From an uncultured Pelagibacteraceae bacterium (GTDB taxonomy: Bacteria > Pseudomonadota > Alphaproteobacteria > Pelagibacterales > AG-422-B15), in the NCBI GenBank assembly GCA_902564025.1, contig CACEZK010000008.1:1-52687 (forward strand): 52,687 nucleotides of DNA, in the 5' to 3' direction. A program made the position numbers and the translations under genes. Shown here one piece after another: positions 25,479 to 33,002 of the stretch; positions within the stretch are counted from its first letter, which is position 1, and each line of letters begins with the position of its first letter. The notes beneath the pieces were generated by a model, which ran no database searches, was not told the DNA's origin, and was given only the letters and a program-made list of their open reading frames with translations.

Positions 25479-25606
25479 AATTTAATTTTTATTCTTTTTT
25501 TTTCATGAAGTTTTTTTTTATTTGCGACCTTTTTTGGTCTAAACTTATCTGTCCTTAACTGTCTTGCAATAGGATTGCTTTTTAATTTACTTTTTTTCTT
25601 TTTCAT
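25475..25606 (-). CDS. 43-residue lysine/arginine-rich small protein (possible ArfA-like)
   Basis: An ATG at 25606 opens a 43-codon frame ending in a TGA that overlaps the nitroreductase ATG. It starts 3 bases after the SDR stop, so it fills an otherwise empty operon gap exactly. The protein is strongly basic with a core NPIARQLRTDKFRPK-V followed by a Lys-rich tail. The NP-A-LR-FR/KP-V-K pattern resembles short ribosome-rescue (ArfA-type) or ribosome-associated proteins, but this rests on memory of the pattern only. Coding is supported by the spacing and coupling. Confidence 0.55.
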   Translation of the reverse strand: MKKKKSKLKSNPIARQLRTDKFRPKKVANKKKLHEKKRIKIKL

Positions 25607-25609
25607 TAT

Positions 25610-26365
25610 TTACAGAAGCACACTGCCTCCATCTACCATCAGGGTTTGTCCTGTAACGAATTTACTTTGATCACTTGCAAGATAGAGAACGGTTCCATAT
25701 ATATCATCAACTTCAAGTGTCTTTTGTAATATCTGTCCTTTAGAAATAACCTCAAAACCACGTTCTGCTTTTTCTCCTAAAAATTCCTTTGCCGACTCGG
25801 TTCTTACCATAGATGGTGCTACTGCATTTACACGAATGTTATCTTTTCCCATTTCTCTCGCCATAACCCGAGTTAATCCAATAACGGCAGCTTTTGATGT
25901 AGCGTAATCTGCAGCATAAGGCATGCCAAATTTAGCTGCTAGAGAAGCGATATTTATTATTGAACCACTTTTGCTTTCTCTCATTATTGGAGATATTGCT
26001 CTGCAGCAATTCCAAAGTCCTTTCACATTAACATTCATCGCTTTGTCCCATTGATCTGGATCAATATCTTCAAATCGTGAACTTTTTAATGCTCCATATA
26101 GTGCAGCGTTATTTACCAATACATCTATTTTTGAAAATTTATTAACAGCCTTCGCCATCATATTGTTGCATGAGTTTATATCCGTCACATCAAGATTTAG
26201 ACTCAAAAATTTATCTGTAACTTCACTCACCTTTTTTTCTGTCTCAGAACAATCAGATATATCTGCAAAAATGATATTTGCTCCAGCTTTTGCAAATTCA
26301 AGTGAATATTTCTGTCCCAGGCCTCTTGCGGCACCTGTAACAATAATTGTTTTATCTTTGATCAT
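25610..26365 (-). CDS. Short-chain dehydrogenase/reductase (FabG-like)
   Basis: A 251-residue classical SDR with TGAARGLGQ (cofactor), NNAALYG, the catalytic Ser in IINIAS and Tyr-x-x-x-Lys in YATSKAAV, ending in TGQTLMVDGGS. It oxidises an alcohol or reduces a ketone with NAD(P). It overlaps recX by 14 bases upstream and is followed by the 43-codon gene. Substrate cannot be told from sequence. Confidence 0.88.
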   Translation of the reverse strand: MIKDKTIIVTGAARGLGQKYSLEFAKAGANIIFADISDCSETEKKVSEVTDKFLSLNLDVTDINSCNNMMAKAVNKFSKIDVLVNNAALYGALKSSRFEDIDPDQWDKAMNVNVKGLWNCCRAISPIMRESKSGSIINIASLAAKFGMPYAADYATSKAAVIGLTRVMAREMGKDNIRVNAVAPSMVRTESAKEFLGEKAERGFEVISKGQILQKTLEVDDIYGTVLYLASDQSKFVTGQTLMVDGGSVLL

Positions 26366-26882
26366 AAATATCTTCTAGCTCCTCTTTACTCATTTCAAAT
26401 AATATCTTCTTTACGATGTTATATGAAAAACCTGCTCTTGACAAAACTCCAAGTTCTCTCATTTTTATTTTTTCTGTAAGCTCATTTTTTCTATAAGGTC
26501 CTATAGATTTCTTTTTCGCTAACCTGCAAGCGGCTATAAGATCAATATTTTTAACTGAATCTCTTATGTTCTGTATTGTATCAATGATTGTATTATCCTT
26601 TACATTTAGTTCTTTGAGTTTGAATTCAATTTTTTTTAATGACCAACCCTTATTTAGATAATTCCTAATTTTACCCTCAGAAAATAGCTGATCATTAAGA
26701 ATTTTTTGCTTTTCTAAAGAAAAAATTATTTCATTGATAATTTCCTCTGAGTTAATACTTAGATGGCTATCTTTAACTTTTCGTCTTAGATAATTTCTTA
26801 AGTTTTCTGAGCTTGATGCGTATCTTTGTAAGTACCATAAAGCTTTTGACTCAATTTCAGTATAATTAGATTTATTTTTCAT
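26352..26882 (-). CDS. recX: Regulatory protein RecX
   Basis: A 176-residue protein made of three-helix repeats characteristic of RecX: WYLQRYASSSENLRNYLRRKV, then RNYLNKGWSLKKIEFKLKELNV and the late helical repeat with MRELGVLSRAGFSYNIV. RecX inhibits RecA filament growth. Here it is not beside recA but overlaps lpxB by 11 bases and the SDR by 14 bases, an unusual operon setting. Identity rests on the repeat pattern and length. Confidence 0.8.
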   Translation of the reverse strand: MKNKSNYTEIESKALWYLQRYASSSENLRNYLRRKVKDSHLSINSEEIINEIIFSLEKQKILNDQLFSEGKIRNYLNKGWSLKKIEFKLKELNVKDNTIIDTIQNIRDSVKNIDLIAACRLAKKKSIGPYRKNELTEKIKMRELGVLSRAGFSYNIVKKILFEMSKEELEDIYDQR

Positions 26883-28008
26883 TAACTATCTGAATAATTT
26901 TTTCTGCTGCCATTATACTTGGTGTGCTTTGAGATTTGAGTTTCGCAGCAGCTTCACTTGCATTTGATAGAACTTCTTGACGATAATCAATATCATCTAA
27001 AAATTTTTTTAAATAATACATAATATTATCTTTATTACTTTTACTTTGTAGCAGTTCAGGAATAATAAATTTCCCTTGTATAATATTAATCAAATTACCC
27101 ATTCTAGTTTTAATAAGAAATTTCAGAATAAAATAGGTTACAGGATTGAATTTATATGCTGTCACATAAGGTGTATTAAAATATGAAACTTCTAGAGCTG
27201 CAGTTCCTGAGGTTACAATACCAAGTTTTGCATGATAGTAATAAGAGTATTTAATATGCTCATCTAGAATTATTTTTATTCTATTTTGTAAACCGAATTG
27301 ACTTAAGATATCTTCTACATAAAAAGTCATTTCTTTTGTAGTTGGCATTACAAGTTCATACTTATCATCTAACTTCATGGCTTCTATTACTTCTAAGTAA
27401 GTTGGCAAAAGAGATACAACTTCCTTTTTTCTACTTCCTGGTAAAATTAAGAAAACTTCTCTATCTTCTTCAGTAATTTGATTGTTTTTAAAGTTTTCAA
27501 TATTTATCTCTGTTATCGGATGTCCAACAAAAGTTGTCGGCACTTCATATTTCTCAAATATTTTCTTCTCAAAGGGTAGAATTGTCAGTAAATGATCTAC
27601 TGATTTCTTTACTGTATGGACACGTCCAGGCCTCCATGCCCAAACGCTAGGAGCCACATAATGAAGAATTTTTAATTTATTATTTCGTTTTTTTATCCGT
27701 TCTGCAATTCTCAATGTAAAATCCGGACTATCAACAGTGAAAATAATATCAGGATCAAGTTCAATAATTTGATTAACCACTGACTTTATTATATGATTTA
27801 TTTTAAATATCTTAGGAATAACTTCAATTAACCCCATGACGTTGATGTCTGATATATCAAAAAATTTTTGAATACCCTCTTTTTCAAGAGCTCTTCCACC
27901 AATTCCGTAAATTTTAAGAGGCTCATTTGAGATTTTTTTTAGTTCTTTCATGGCTGATGCAGCTAATTTATCGCCAGACTCTTCACCAGTTATTACTACA
28001 ATCTTCAT
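26872..28008 (-). CDS. lpxB: Lipid-A-disaccharide synthase
   Basis: A 378-residue glycosyltransferase (GT19). Recognisable blocks: VVITGEESGDKLAAS, YGIGGRALEKEG, TVDSPDFTLRIAER, HYVAPSVWAWRPGR and TFVGHPITE, then LPGSRKKEV. It condenses UDP-diacylglucosamine with lipid X at the inner membrane, so the organism makes lipid A. The other lpx genes are not nearby. It is the first gene of a minus-strand run reaching the dehalogenase. Confidence 0.96.
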   Translation of the reverse strand: MKIVVITGEESGDKLAASAMKELKKISNEPLKIYGIGGRALEKEGIQKFFDISDINVMGLIEVIPKIFKINHIIKSVVNQIIELDPDIIFTVDSPDFTLRIAERIKKRNNKLKILHYVAPSVWAWRPGRVHTVKKSVDHLLTILPFEKKIFEKYEVPTTFVGHPITEINIENFKNNQITEEDREVFLILPGSRKKEVVSLLPTYLEVIEAMKLDDKYELVMPTTKEMTFYVEDILSQFGLQNRIKIILDEHIKYSYYYHAKLGIVTSGTAALEVSYFNTPYVTAYKFNPVTYFILKFLIKTRMGNLINIIQGKFIIPELLQSKSNKDNIMYYLKKFLDDIDYRQEVLSNASEAAAKLKSQSTPSIMAAEKIIQIVNEK

Positions 28009-28049
28009 TTTACTATTTGATCTAATTGTTTATATTTATAACATTATAT

Positions 28050-28637
28050 ATGTCTAAAAACGTAACATTTTGCTTTGATTTTGGAAGTCCTTACTCGTAC
28101 CTAGCCTACAGCAATCTTAGAGTAATTAAAGACGAAGGAGCAGAAATTGAAATTATGCCTGTTCTATTGGGAGGCATATTTAAGGCTACAGGAAATCAAC
28201 CACCTGCGACTGTCCAAAAAAAGGGGGAGTATATGTTTAAAGATATTACTCGTTGGACAAAAACACTCAATATCCCATTTAAGATGAATCCCTATTTTCC
28301 AATATTAACAGTGCCTCACATGCGAGGGGCGGTCTTAGCGCAAAAAAATGATATTTTAGAAAATTACATGCAAGTTATGTTTGAGTCTATTTGGACAAAA
28401 GCTATGAATCTTAATGATCAGGAACTTCTGACCCAAGTTGCCACTGAATCTGGAATGGATGCAAATAGTTTTGCTGAAGGAATTTCAAGTGATGAAATTA
28501 AAAATAAATTAAGAGAGAATACTGAATTTGCTATTAATAAAGGAGCGTTTGGAGTACCAACATTTTACATCGATGATGAAATGTATTGGGGCATTGACAG
28601 TATGAAATTTCTTGTTGAATATTTAAAAAATCAATAA
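28050..28637 (+). CDS. 2-hydroxychromene-2-carboxylate isomerase-like (DsbA-family, kappa-GST-like)
   Basis: A 195-residue protein from the ATG at 28050, which gives the standard N-terminus MSKNVTFCFDFGSPYSYLAY. The SPYSY motif binds glutathione in HCCA isomerases, and GAFGVPTFYIDDEMYWGID near the end is a family hallmark. Homologues isomerise a naphthalene-degradation intermediate, but many genomes carry them as general glutathione-dependent isomerases. No aromatic pathway is adjacent, so that specific role is not claimed. Confidence 0.82.
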   Translation: MSKNVTFCFDFGSPYSYLAYSNLRVIKDEGAEIEIMPVLLGGIFKATGNQPPATVQKKGEYMFKDITRWTKTLNIPFKMNPYFPILTVPHMRGAVLAQKNDILENYMQVMFESIWTKAMNLNDQELLTQVATESGMDANSFAEGISSDEIKNKLRENTEFAINKGAFGVPTFYIDDEMYWGIDSMKFLVEYLKNQ

Positions 28638-29450
28638 TCAGCCGTTATCCTCTTCATTATAATTACGAGCAATAATAGCTCCTAAACCAGGGAAATATCT
28701 TGATATATATAATGCTATTTTTGGAAAGCTTATTCTAGGAACAATATAAGATTCTCTTTTATTTGCCTCTATTGATTTAATAATCATTTCTGAGGCTTTA
28801 TCCAAATCCATACCTTGACTTTTATGGCCTCTATCATTAGCGCCATAAGGAGTGCCATCTCCAGTTAAGGCTTTCATACCTATCTCAGTGTTAACAAATC
28901 CTGGAGCGACAGTATTAACTTTAATATTATGTTCATGAACTTCAGCTCGAAGCGAGTCCATAAAACCGTGCAATGCATGTTTTGATGAAGCATAAACAGT
29001 TCTTTTTTTTGATCCAAATTTTCCAGACAAACTGGTGTTCGTTACTATCTGACCTTTTTTATTTGATATCATTTGTGGAAGCAAACACTTAGTTAATTTA
29101 ACAACGGAGAGAAAATTTAGATTCATAACTTGTGTATACACATTAAAATCTGTTTCATTCGCTGCAGAATATGCAGATACTCCAGCATTATTAAAGAGTA
29201 TATCTATTGAACCCACCTCACGGGTAACTCTATTAACTAAATCATCAATGGACTCCAACTTTGAGAGATCGTGATCAAAAATATGCGCCTTAGCATTTCC
29301 ACATTCTTTTTTTACTTCCTCTAATTTATCTCTATTTCGCGCAGTTAATATTACTTCTGCACCTAATTTTGATAGCTTAATTGCTACTGATCGACCGATG
29401 CCAGATGAAGCGCCCGTAACCCAAATTCTTTTATTATGAAAATAGCTCAT
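28638..29450 (-). CDS. Short-chain dehydrogenase/reductase (DHRS7-like)
   Basis: A 270-residue SDR from the ATG at 29450 (MSYFHNKRIWVTGASSGIG); the frame stays open 27 bases upstream but would then overlap the divergent gene. TGASSGIG, NNAGVSAY, the Ser of TNTSLS and YASSKHAL are present. The C-terminal extension with ESYIVPRISFPKIALYISRYFP resembles DHRS7/SDR34-type membrane-associated members. Substrate unknown. Only 21 bases separate it from the divergent acetyltransferase gene. Confidence 0.84.
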   Translation of the reverse strand: MSYFHNKRIWVTGASSGIGRSVAIKLSKLGAEVILTARNRDKLEEVKKECGNAKAHIFDHDLSKLESIDDLVNRVTREVGSIDILFNNAGVSAYSAANETDFNVYTQVMNLNFLSVVKLTKCLLPQMISNKKGQIVTNTSLSGKFGSKKRTVYASSKHALHGFMDSLRAEVHEHNIKVNTVAPGFVNTEIGMKALTGDGTPYGANDRGHKSQGMDLDKASEMIIKSIEANKRESYIVPRISFPKIALYISRYFPGLGAIIARNYNEEDNG

Positions 29451-29471
29451 AGAGTTATATAATCTAGCATT

Positions 29472-29945
29472 ATGCAACTGAGACTAGCAAGAAATAAAGA
29501 CGGAAATCAAATAATCAACTTAATCAAAAGATGTTTTAAAGATTATAAAAATTGCTACCTTGATGTAGACAACGACTCTCCAGAGTTAAGAGGTGTTTAT
29601 TCTTACTTTAAAAATAAAAAAGGAAAGTTCTGGGTATATGTTGATAAAAATAAGATTATCGGATGCATGGGTTATCTACCACATGAAAAAAATAACTTAG
29701 AAATACATAAACTATATATAGATAAAAATTATCGAATGAAAGGCTTGGCAAAAAAACTGATATTAAGGATTGAGAGTATTGCAAAGAAATATAAAAAAAG
29801 ACGGATAGTGCTATGGACTGATACTAGATTCAAGGACGCTCACAAAATGTATAAAAAATTAAATTATAAAAAAATGTCGAAAAAAAGAAAGTTAAATGAC
29901 ATAAGCAATACAACTGAATATGCCTTCCAAAAAGTGATTAATTAG
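29472..29945 (+). CDS. GNAT-family N-acetyltransferase
   Basis: A 157-residue single-domain GNAT protein: an early helix (DGNQIINLIKRCF), beta strands with KIIGCMGYLPHE, the acetyl-CoA site LYIDKNYRMKGLAKKLI (R/Q-x-x-G-x-G/A type) and the late strand MYKKLNYKK. It transfers an acetyl group to an amine; target unknown. The C-terminal third is very Lys-rich. Its end overlaps the convergent permease gene by 8 bases. Confidence 0.82.
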   Translation: MQLRLARNKDGNQIINLIKRCFKDYKNCYLDVDNDSPELRGVYSYFKNKKGKFWVYVDKNKIIGCMGYLPHEKNNLEIHKLYIDKNYRMKGLAKKLILRIESIAKKYKKRRIVLWTDTRFKDAHKMYKKLNYKKMSKKRKLNDISNTTEYAFQKVIN

Positions 29946-30621
29946 CTTTCACTGTTCCTAATTTTCTCTCCGCTAACCCAACAGCTAAAACTATAATGAA
30001 GTTGATAATTAAATATATTGATCCCGCTACTAAAAATATTTCAACAGGCGCGTAGGTTTTTGAGATTATAGTTCGAGCTATTCCAGTAATTTCCATAAGA
30101 GTGATAATTGATATCAATGAACTGGCTTTAACCATTAATATCAACTCATTACCATAAGCTGGCAATGCTTGTCGTACAGTAATTGGTAGTGTAATTAGCA
30201 AAAATGTCTTAATTTTATTTAGTCCTAATGCTCCGGATGCTTCTATAAAATTTTTTGACACAGACAGGATACCTCCACGAATTATTTCTGAGGAGTAAGC
30301 ACCAGTGCTAATAGTCAGGGTAATGATACCACACCAATATGGCTCTTTTAAAATTGGCCACAATATACTCTCTCGAATAAATGAAAATTGCCCAAGACCA
30401 TAGTAAACAAAATACAACTGCAGTAATAATGGTGTCCCCCTAATTAAATAGACAAAATAATAAGCAGGAATTGACATTGATTTTCTTCCAGAGATTCTCA
30501 TCAATGCCACGATTATAGCTAATGCAAGTCCAAGTACTGTTGAAATAGAAACGACTTGTAATGTAAGAGGAATGCCCTCAACTATTTTAAAAAATGACTC
30601 ATACATTAATTCAAATCTCAT
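29938..30621 (-). CDS. Polar amino-acid ABC transporter permease (HisM/GlnP family)
   Basis: A 227-residue membrane protein with about five hydrophobic segments. GIPLTLQVVSIST opens the permease domain; YFVYLIRGTPLLLQLYFVYYGL and the EAA-loop region SKNFIEASGALGLNKIKTF (contact with the ATPase) are typical of polar amino-acid importers. It overlaps the preceding permease by 4 bases. The two permeases form a heterodimer for the binding protein encoded upstream. Confidence 0.93.
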   Translation of the reverse strand: MRFELMYESFFKIVEGIPLTLQVVSISTVLGLALAIIVALMRISGRKSMSIPAYYFVYLIRGTPLLLQLYFVYYGLGQFSFIRESILWPILKEPYWCGIITLTISTGAYSSEIIRGGILSVSKNFIEASGALGLNKIKTFLLITLPITVRQALPAYGNELILMVKASSLISIITLMEITGIARTIISKTYAPVEIFLVAGSIYLIINFIIVLAVGLAERKLGTVKAN

Positions 30622-31331
30622 AGCGCCCCCTTGGATACAAAGCCTCTAGAGTAAGTATTTTCAGCCTTATCAAATAAAATGTTAGAAAGCCTAGTGATTA
30701 TCAAATACAGAATAATAGCAGCTGTATAAAATATAAATGGTTCATGTGTCGAGCCCGCCGCAATACGCGACTGTCGCATAATTTCAACTAACCCTGTAAC
30801 ACTAATGAGTGCCGTATCTTTAAGTGTGATTTGCCATACATTACCAATACCTGGCAGTGCAATTCTTGCAACTTGTGGGAATATTACTTTTCCATAGAGA
30901 CCATATCCATTTAATCCAAGTGTTTTACCTGCCTCAAACTGCCCTTTATGAACGGAGTTGACCGCACCTCGAATAACTTCTGTAGAATAAGCCCCTGAAA
31001 TTGCACCGACAGCAATTGTGCCAATTGTAAATGCATTCAGTTCAATATAGCCATCATATCCAAAAATTTTAGCAATATACATAACTGCGCTGCTGCCACC
31101 AAAAAAAAGAAGATAGATAACTAAAAGCTCAGGTATTCCTCTTATTATTGTTGTGTATGTATTTGCTATTATTTTTAGAATAAAAATATTTGATAGTTTA
31201 CATGCAGCAAAAATAATTCCTATAAGAATACCTAAAAGTAAAGATGACGCACTTACAAGAACTGTCATAAGTGCGCCCATAAGCATCTCATCTCCCCATC
31301 CAGATGAGCCAAAGGAAAATACTTCAAACAT
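30618..31331 (-). CDS. Polar amino-acid ABC transporter permease (HisQ family)
   Basis: A 237-residue membrane permease with ALMTVLVSASSLLLGILIG, TIIRGIPELLVIYLLFFGG and the EAA-like loop GQFEAGKTLGLNGYGLYGK. It pairs with the next permease. It is separated from the upstream binding-protein gene by 67 bases containing a strong terminator-like hairpin, so only part of the transcripts should reach it. Confidence 0.93.
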   Translation of the reverse strand: MFEVFSFGSSGWGDEMLMGALMTVLVSASSLLLGILIGIIFAACKLSNIFILKIIANTYTTIIRGIPELLVIYLLFFGGSSAVMYIAKIFGYDGYIELNAFTIGTIAVGAISGAYSTEVIRGAVNSVHKGQFEAGKTLGLNGYGLYGKVIFPQVARIALPGIGNVWQITLKDTALISVTGLVEIMRQSRIAAGSTHEPFIFYTAAIILYLIITRLSNILFDKAENTYSRGFVSKGAL

Positions 31332-31345
31332 ATTTATTTATATAA

Positions 31346-31380
31346 AAAAAAACGGCTGAGTATTAGTCAGCCGTTTTTTT
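31346..31380 (-). terminator. Intrinsic terminator/attenuating hairpin between binding-protein and permease genes
   Basis: Perfect arms 31346-31359 and 31367-31380 (core CGGCTGA/TCAGCCG extended by A/T pairs) with a 7-base loop and a T run on the minus strand. It lies 19 bases after the binding-protein stop. Partial termination here would keep the abundant binding protein in excess over the membrane permeases. Confidence 0.8.
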
Positions 31381-31398
31381 ACGTTATTAATTTCAAAA

Positions 31399-32232
31399 TT
31401 ACGGTGCTAGGTCTTTACCAAACCATTGCATTGATATTTTAGAAATTGTTCCATCTGCAGCCGCATCAGCTATTGCTTTATCAAACATCGCTTTAAGATC
31501 AGCGTCTCCTTGTCTGATACCCGCGCCAACACCTTCACCTAAAAGTCCTCCAAACACATTTGGACCAAAAGTTACTACATTAGAACCACCCGAAGTTTCC
31601 ATAAATGCTTCTGCTGTTCCAACATCACATAACATTGCATCTATTCTACCAGCCGCAAGATCAAGATTCATTTCGTCTTGTGTTGGATAAACCTTTAAGT
31701 TTGAATCTAAGTATTTATTTGCAAAATCCTCGTGGATTGTCGCAACAGTTACTCCAATATTCATACCTTTCATTGCATTATTTAACGCACTTATAGTACC
31801 AGAAGTAGCACTGCTATCATCATCAAGATTTAAGTTTTTTGCTGAAGTAAAAGTGCTTAATGGTGAACTATTAAGTGTGAAAAATCTAGCTGGTTCTGTC
31901 ATGTAAGCTTTAGAAAAACTAATTGTTTTTTTTCTTTCTTCAGTTACTGACATACCTGCCATGATTACATCGTATTTACCATTAACTAGTGCAGGAATGA
32001 TTCCATCCCAGTCCTGTTGAACGAACTCACATTCAGCGTTCATTCTTTTACATAGATCTCTTGCAAGATCTAACTCAGCACCAACGAGATTTCCTGATGC
32101 ATCTGTAAAGTTCCATGGTTCGTATGCGCCTTCCGTCCCAATTCTAATTTTTGACCAATGACCGTCCGCTAATGCCATTGAAGATATAGCGCTTATAGCC
32201 AATCCAATTATTAATAATTTTAAATTTTTCAC
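31399..32232 (-). CDS. Periplasmic amino-acid-binding protein (SBP family 3)
   Basis: A 277-residue protein with a signal peptide (MKNLKLLIIGLAISAISSMALA, cut likely after ALA at residue 22), then TEGAYEPWNFTDASGNLVGAELD, the DWDGIIPALVNGKYDVIMAGMS block and SFSKAYM, typical of lysine/arginine/ornithine- or histidine-type binding proteins. It starts with GTG preceded by a strong GGAGG. It feeds the two permeases downstream. The cognate ATPase gene is not in the window. Exact ligand not determined; a cationic amino acid or opine is likely from the pattern. Confidence 0.92.
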   Translation of the reverse strand: MKNLKLLIIGLAISAISSMALADGHWSKIRIGTEGAYEPWNFTDASGNLVGAELDLARDLCKRMNAECEFVQQDWDGIIPALVNGKYDVIMAGMSVTEERKKTISFSKAYMTEPARFFTLNSSPLSTFTSAKNLNLDDDSSATSGTISALNNAMKGMNIGVTVATIHEDFANKYLDSNLKVYPTQDEMNLDLAAGRIDAMLCDVGTAEAFMETSGGSNVVTFGPNVFGGLLGEGVGAGIRQGDADLKAMFDKAIADAAADGTISKISMQWFGKDLAP

Positions 32233-32316
32233 TAAATTTCCTCCAATTTGAAATAAACAGAGAGATAGGGTCTATTAAAATTACTAAATGGGCAAGAAAA
32301 ATGTTAGTTTTACTTA

Positions 32317-32544
32317 TTATTTTTGAAGTCTATTCCAAAGATATATAATGATTGCTACAGAAATTATACCCACAACACCCTCACTTCCTAGCTGGTTAAT
32401 CAAACCTACCAAGTTCTGAGTAATATTTTTTCCTAAAAAAGGTGATGATGGCCCAAAGAGTACTTCCAAAATTATAGCTATTGCAATCAACAATAAGCCA
32501 AAATCAATGATTTCTCTTAATATTTGTTTAATTCTTGAGATCAT
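32317..32544 (-). CDS. Small hydrophobic membrane protein, second of a tandem paralogous pair
   Basis: A 75-residue protein, not recognised. It has two hydrophobic stretches: IIDFGLLLIAIAIILEVLFG (residues 12-31) and GVVGIISVAIIIYLW (about 56-70), joined by PFLGKNITQNLVGLINQLG. It ends with a short basic tail. It aligns along its length with the 71-residue protein encoded just upstream, sharing PF-G-NI, N-V-L-NQLG and GVVG. Its ribosome binding site (GGAGGTGAT, 12 bases before the ATG) is buried in a hairpin (32557-32589), so expression should depend on unfolding it. A holin-like, bacteriocin-like or stress membrane peptide role is only speculation. Confidence 0.7.
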   Translation of the reverse strand: MISRIKQILREIIDFGLLLIAIAIILEVLFGPSSPFLGKNITQNLVGLINQLGSEGVVGIISVAIIIYLWNRLQK

Positions 32545-32556
32545 ATTCTAATTTTT

Positions 32557-32589
32557 TATCACCTCCCATGTTAAACATGGGAAGTGATA
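32557..32589 (-). promoter_or_regulatory. Ribosome-binding-site-sequestering hairpin between the two small membrane genes
   Basis: On the minus-strand RNA, arms 32589-32575 and 32571-32557 form 15 pairs (one G·U) around a 3-base loop. The 3' arm contains GGGAGGUGAU, a near-perfect anti-16S match, followed by an A-rich spacer and the ATG at 32544. The upstream gene stops at 32596, only 6 bases before the stem. No U run follows, so it is not a terminator. Translational coupling or a temperature/ligand/small-RNA switch is inferred. Confidence 0.7.
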
Positions 32590-32595
32590 ATATGT

Positions 32596-32811
32596 TTAAT
32601 CTCTAAATAACCAGAGAATAACGCCAACAGCAATTAATCCAACAACTCCGGCATTTCCTAACTGGTTCACAAGAGATACGATATTGCTAGCTATATTGCC
32701 AACAAATGGGATGCTTCCCCCGCTTAGCAGGCCAACAACAATACCCAGAGCTAGCAGTGAAAGACCAAGACTCGTTAGAGCCTTTATCGCGTTCTGTGCG
32801 TTTCTAATCAT
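32596..32811 (-). CDS. Small hydrophobic membrane protein, first of a tandem paralogous pair
   Basis: A 71-residue protein, not recognised. It has hydrophobic segments ALTSLGLSLLALGIVVGLLSG (about residues 11-31) and GVVGLIAVGVILWLF (55-69), joined by IPFVGNIASNIVSLVNQLG. It resembles the downstream 75-residue protein across its length, which implies tandem duplication. A strong ribosome binding site (GGGGGAAAG) precedes the ATG at 32811, in contrast to the hidden site of the second gene. It has a basic N-terminus and acidic last residue, with no signal-peptidase site evident. Confidence 0.72.
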   Translation of the reverse strand: MIRNAQNAIKALTSLGLSLLALGIVVGLLSGGSIPFVGNIASNIVSLVNQLGNAGVVGLIAVGVILWLFRD

Positions 32812-32845
32812 AACTTTCCCCCTCGTTATGTTTATTTAGATAGCA

Positions 32846-32897
32846 GTACTATATTTAGTACATAAGTGAACAGTATATTCTAAATATGGTAAAACAA
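32846..32897 (-). promoter_or_regulatory. Candidate promoter with palindrome upstream of the small membrane genes
   Basis: Minus strand: TTGTTT (32897-32892) and TATACT (32877-32872) resemble -35 and -10 boxes, though the 14-base spacer is short. Just downstream is an inverted repeat, GTACTA-4-TAGTAC (32846-32861), either an operator over the start or a 5' hairpin in the leader. The rest of 32812-33002 is AT-rich with nothing else seen. Confidence 0.35.
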
Positions 32898-33002
32898 GTT
32901 TCTTTTATAATTTAAGTAATTGAATTTGTTTGATTTTTCCTAATATTTTTAAAAATGTCACATTTATACAACATTATTTTGTACATCAGTACGGGGTTGA
33001 TT

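Noticed and set aside
32557..32589. Hairpin between the small membrane genes as an intrinsic terminator
   Set aside because: On the transcribed strand the stem is followed by A residues, not U, and its 3' arm is a near-perfect ribosome binding site.
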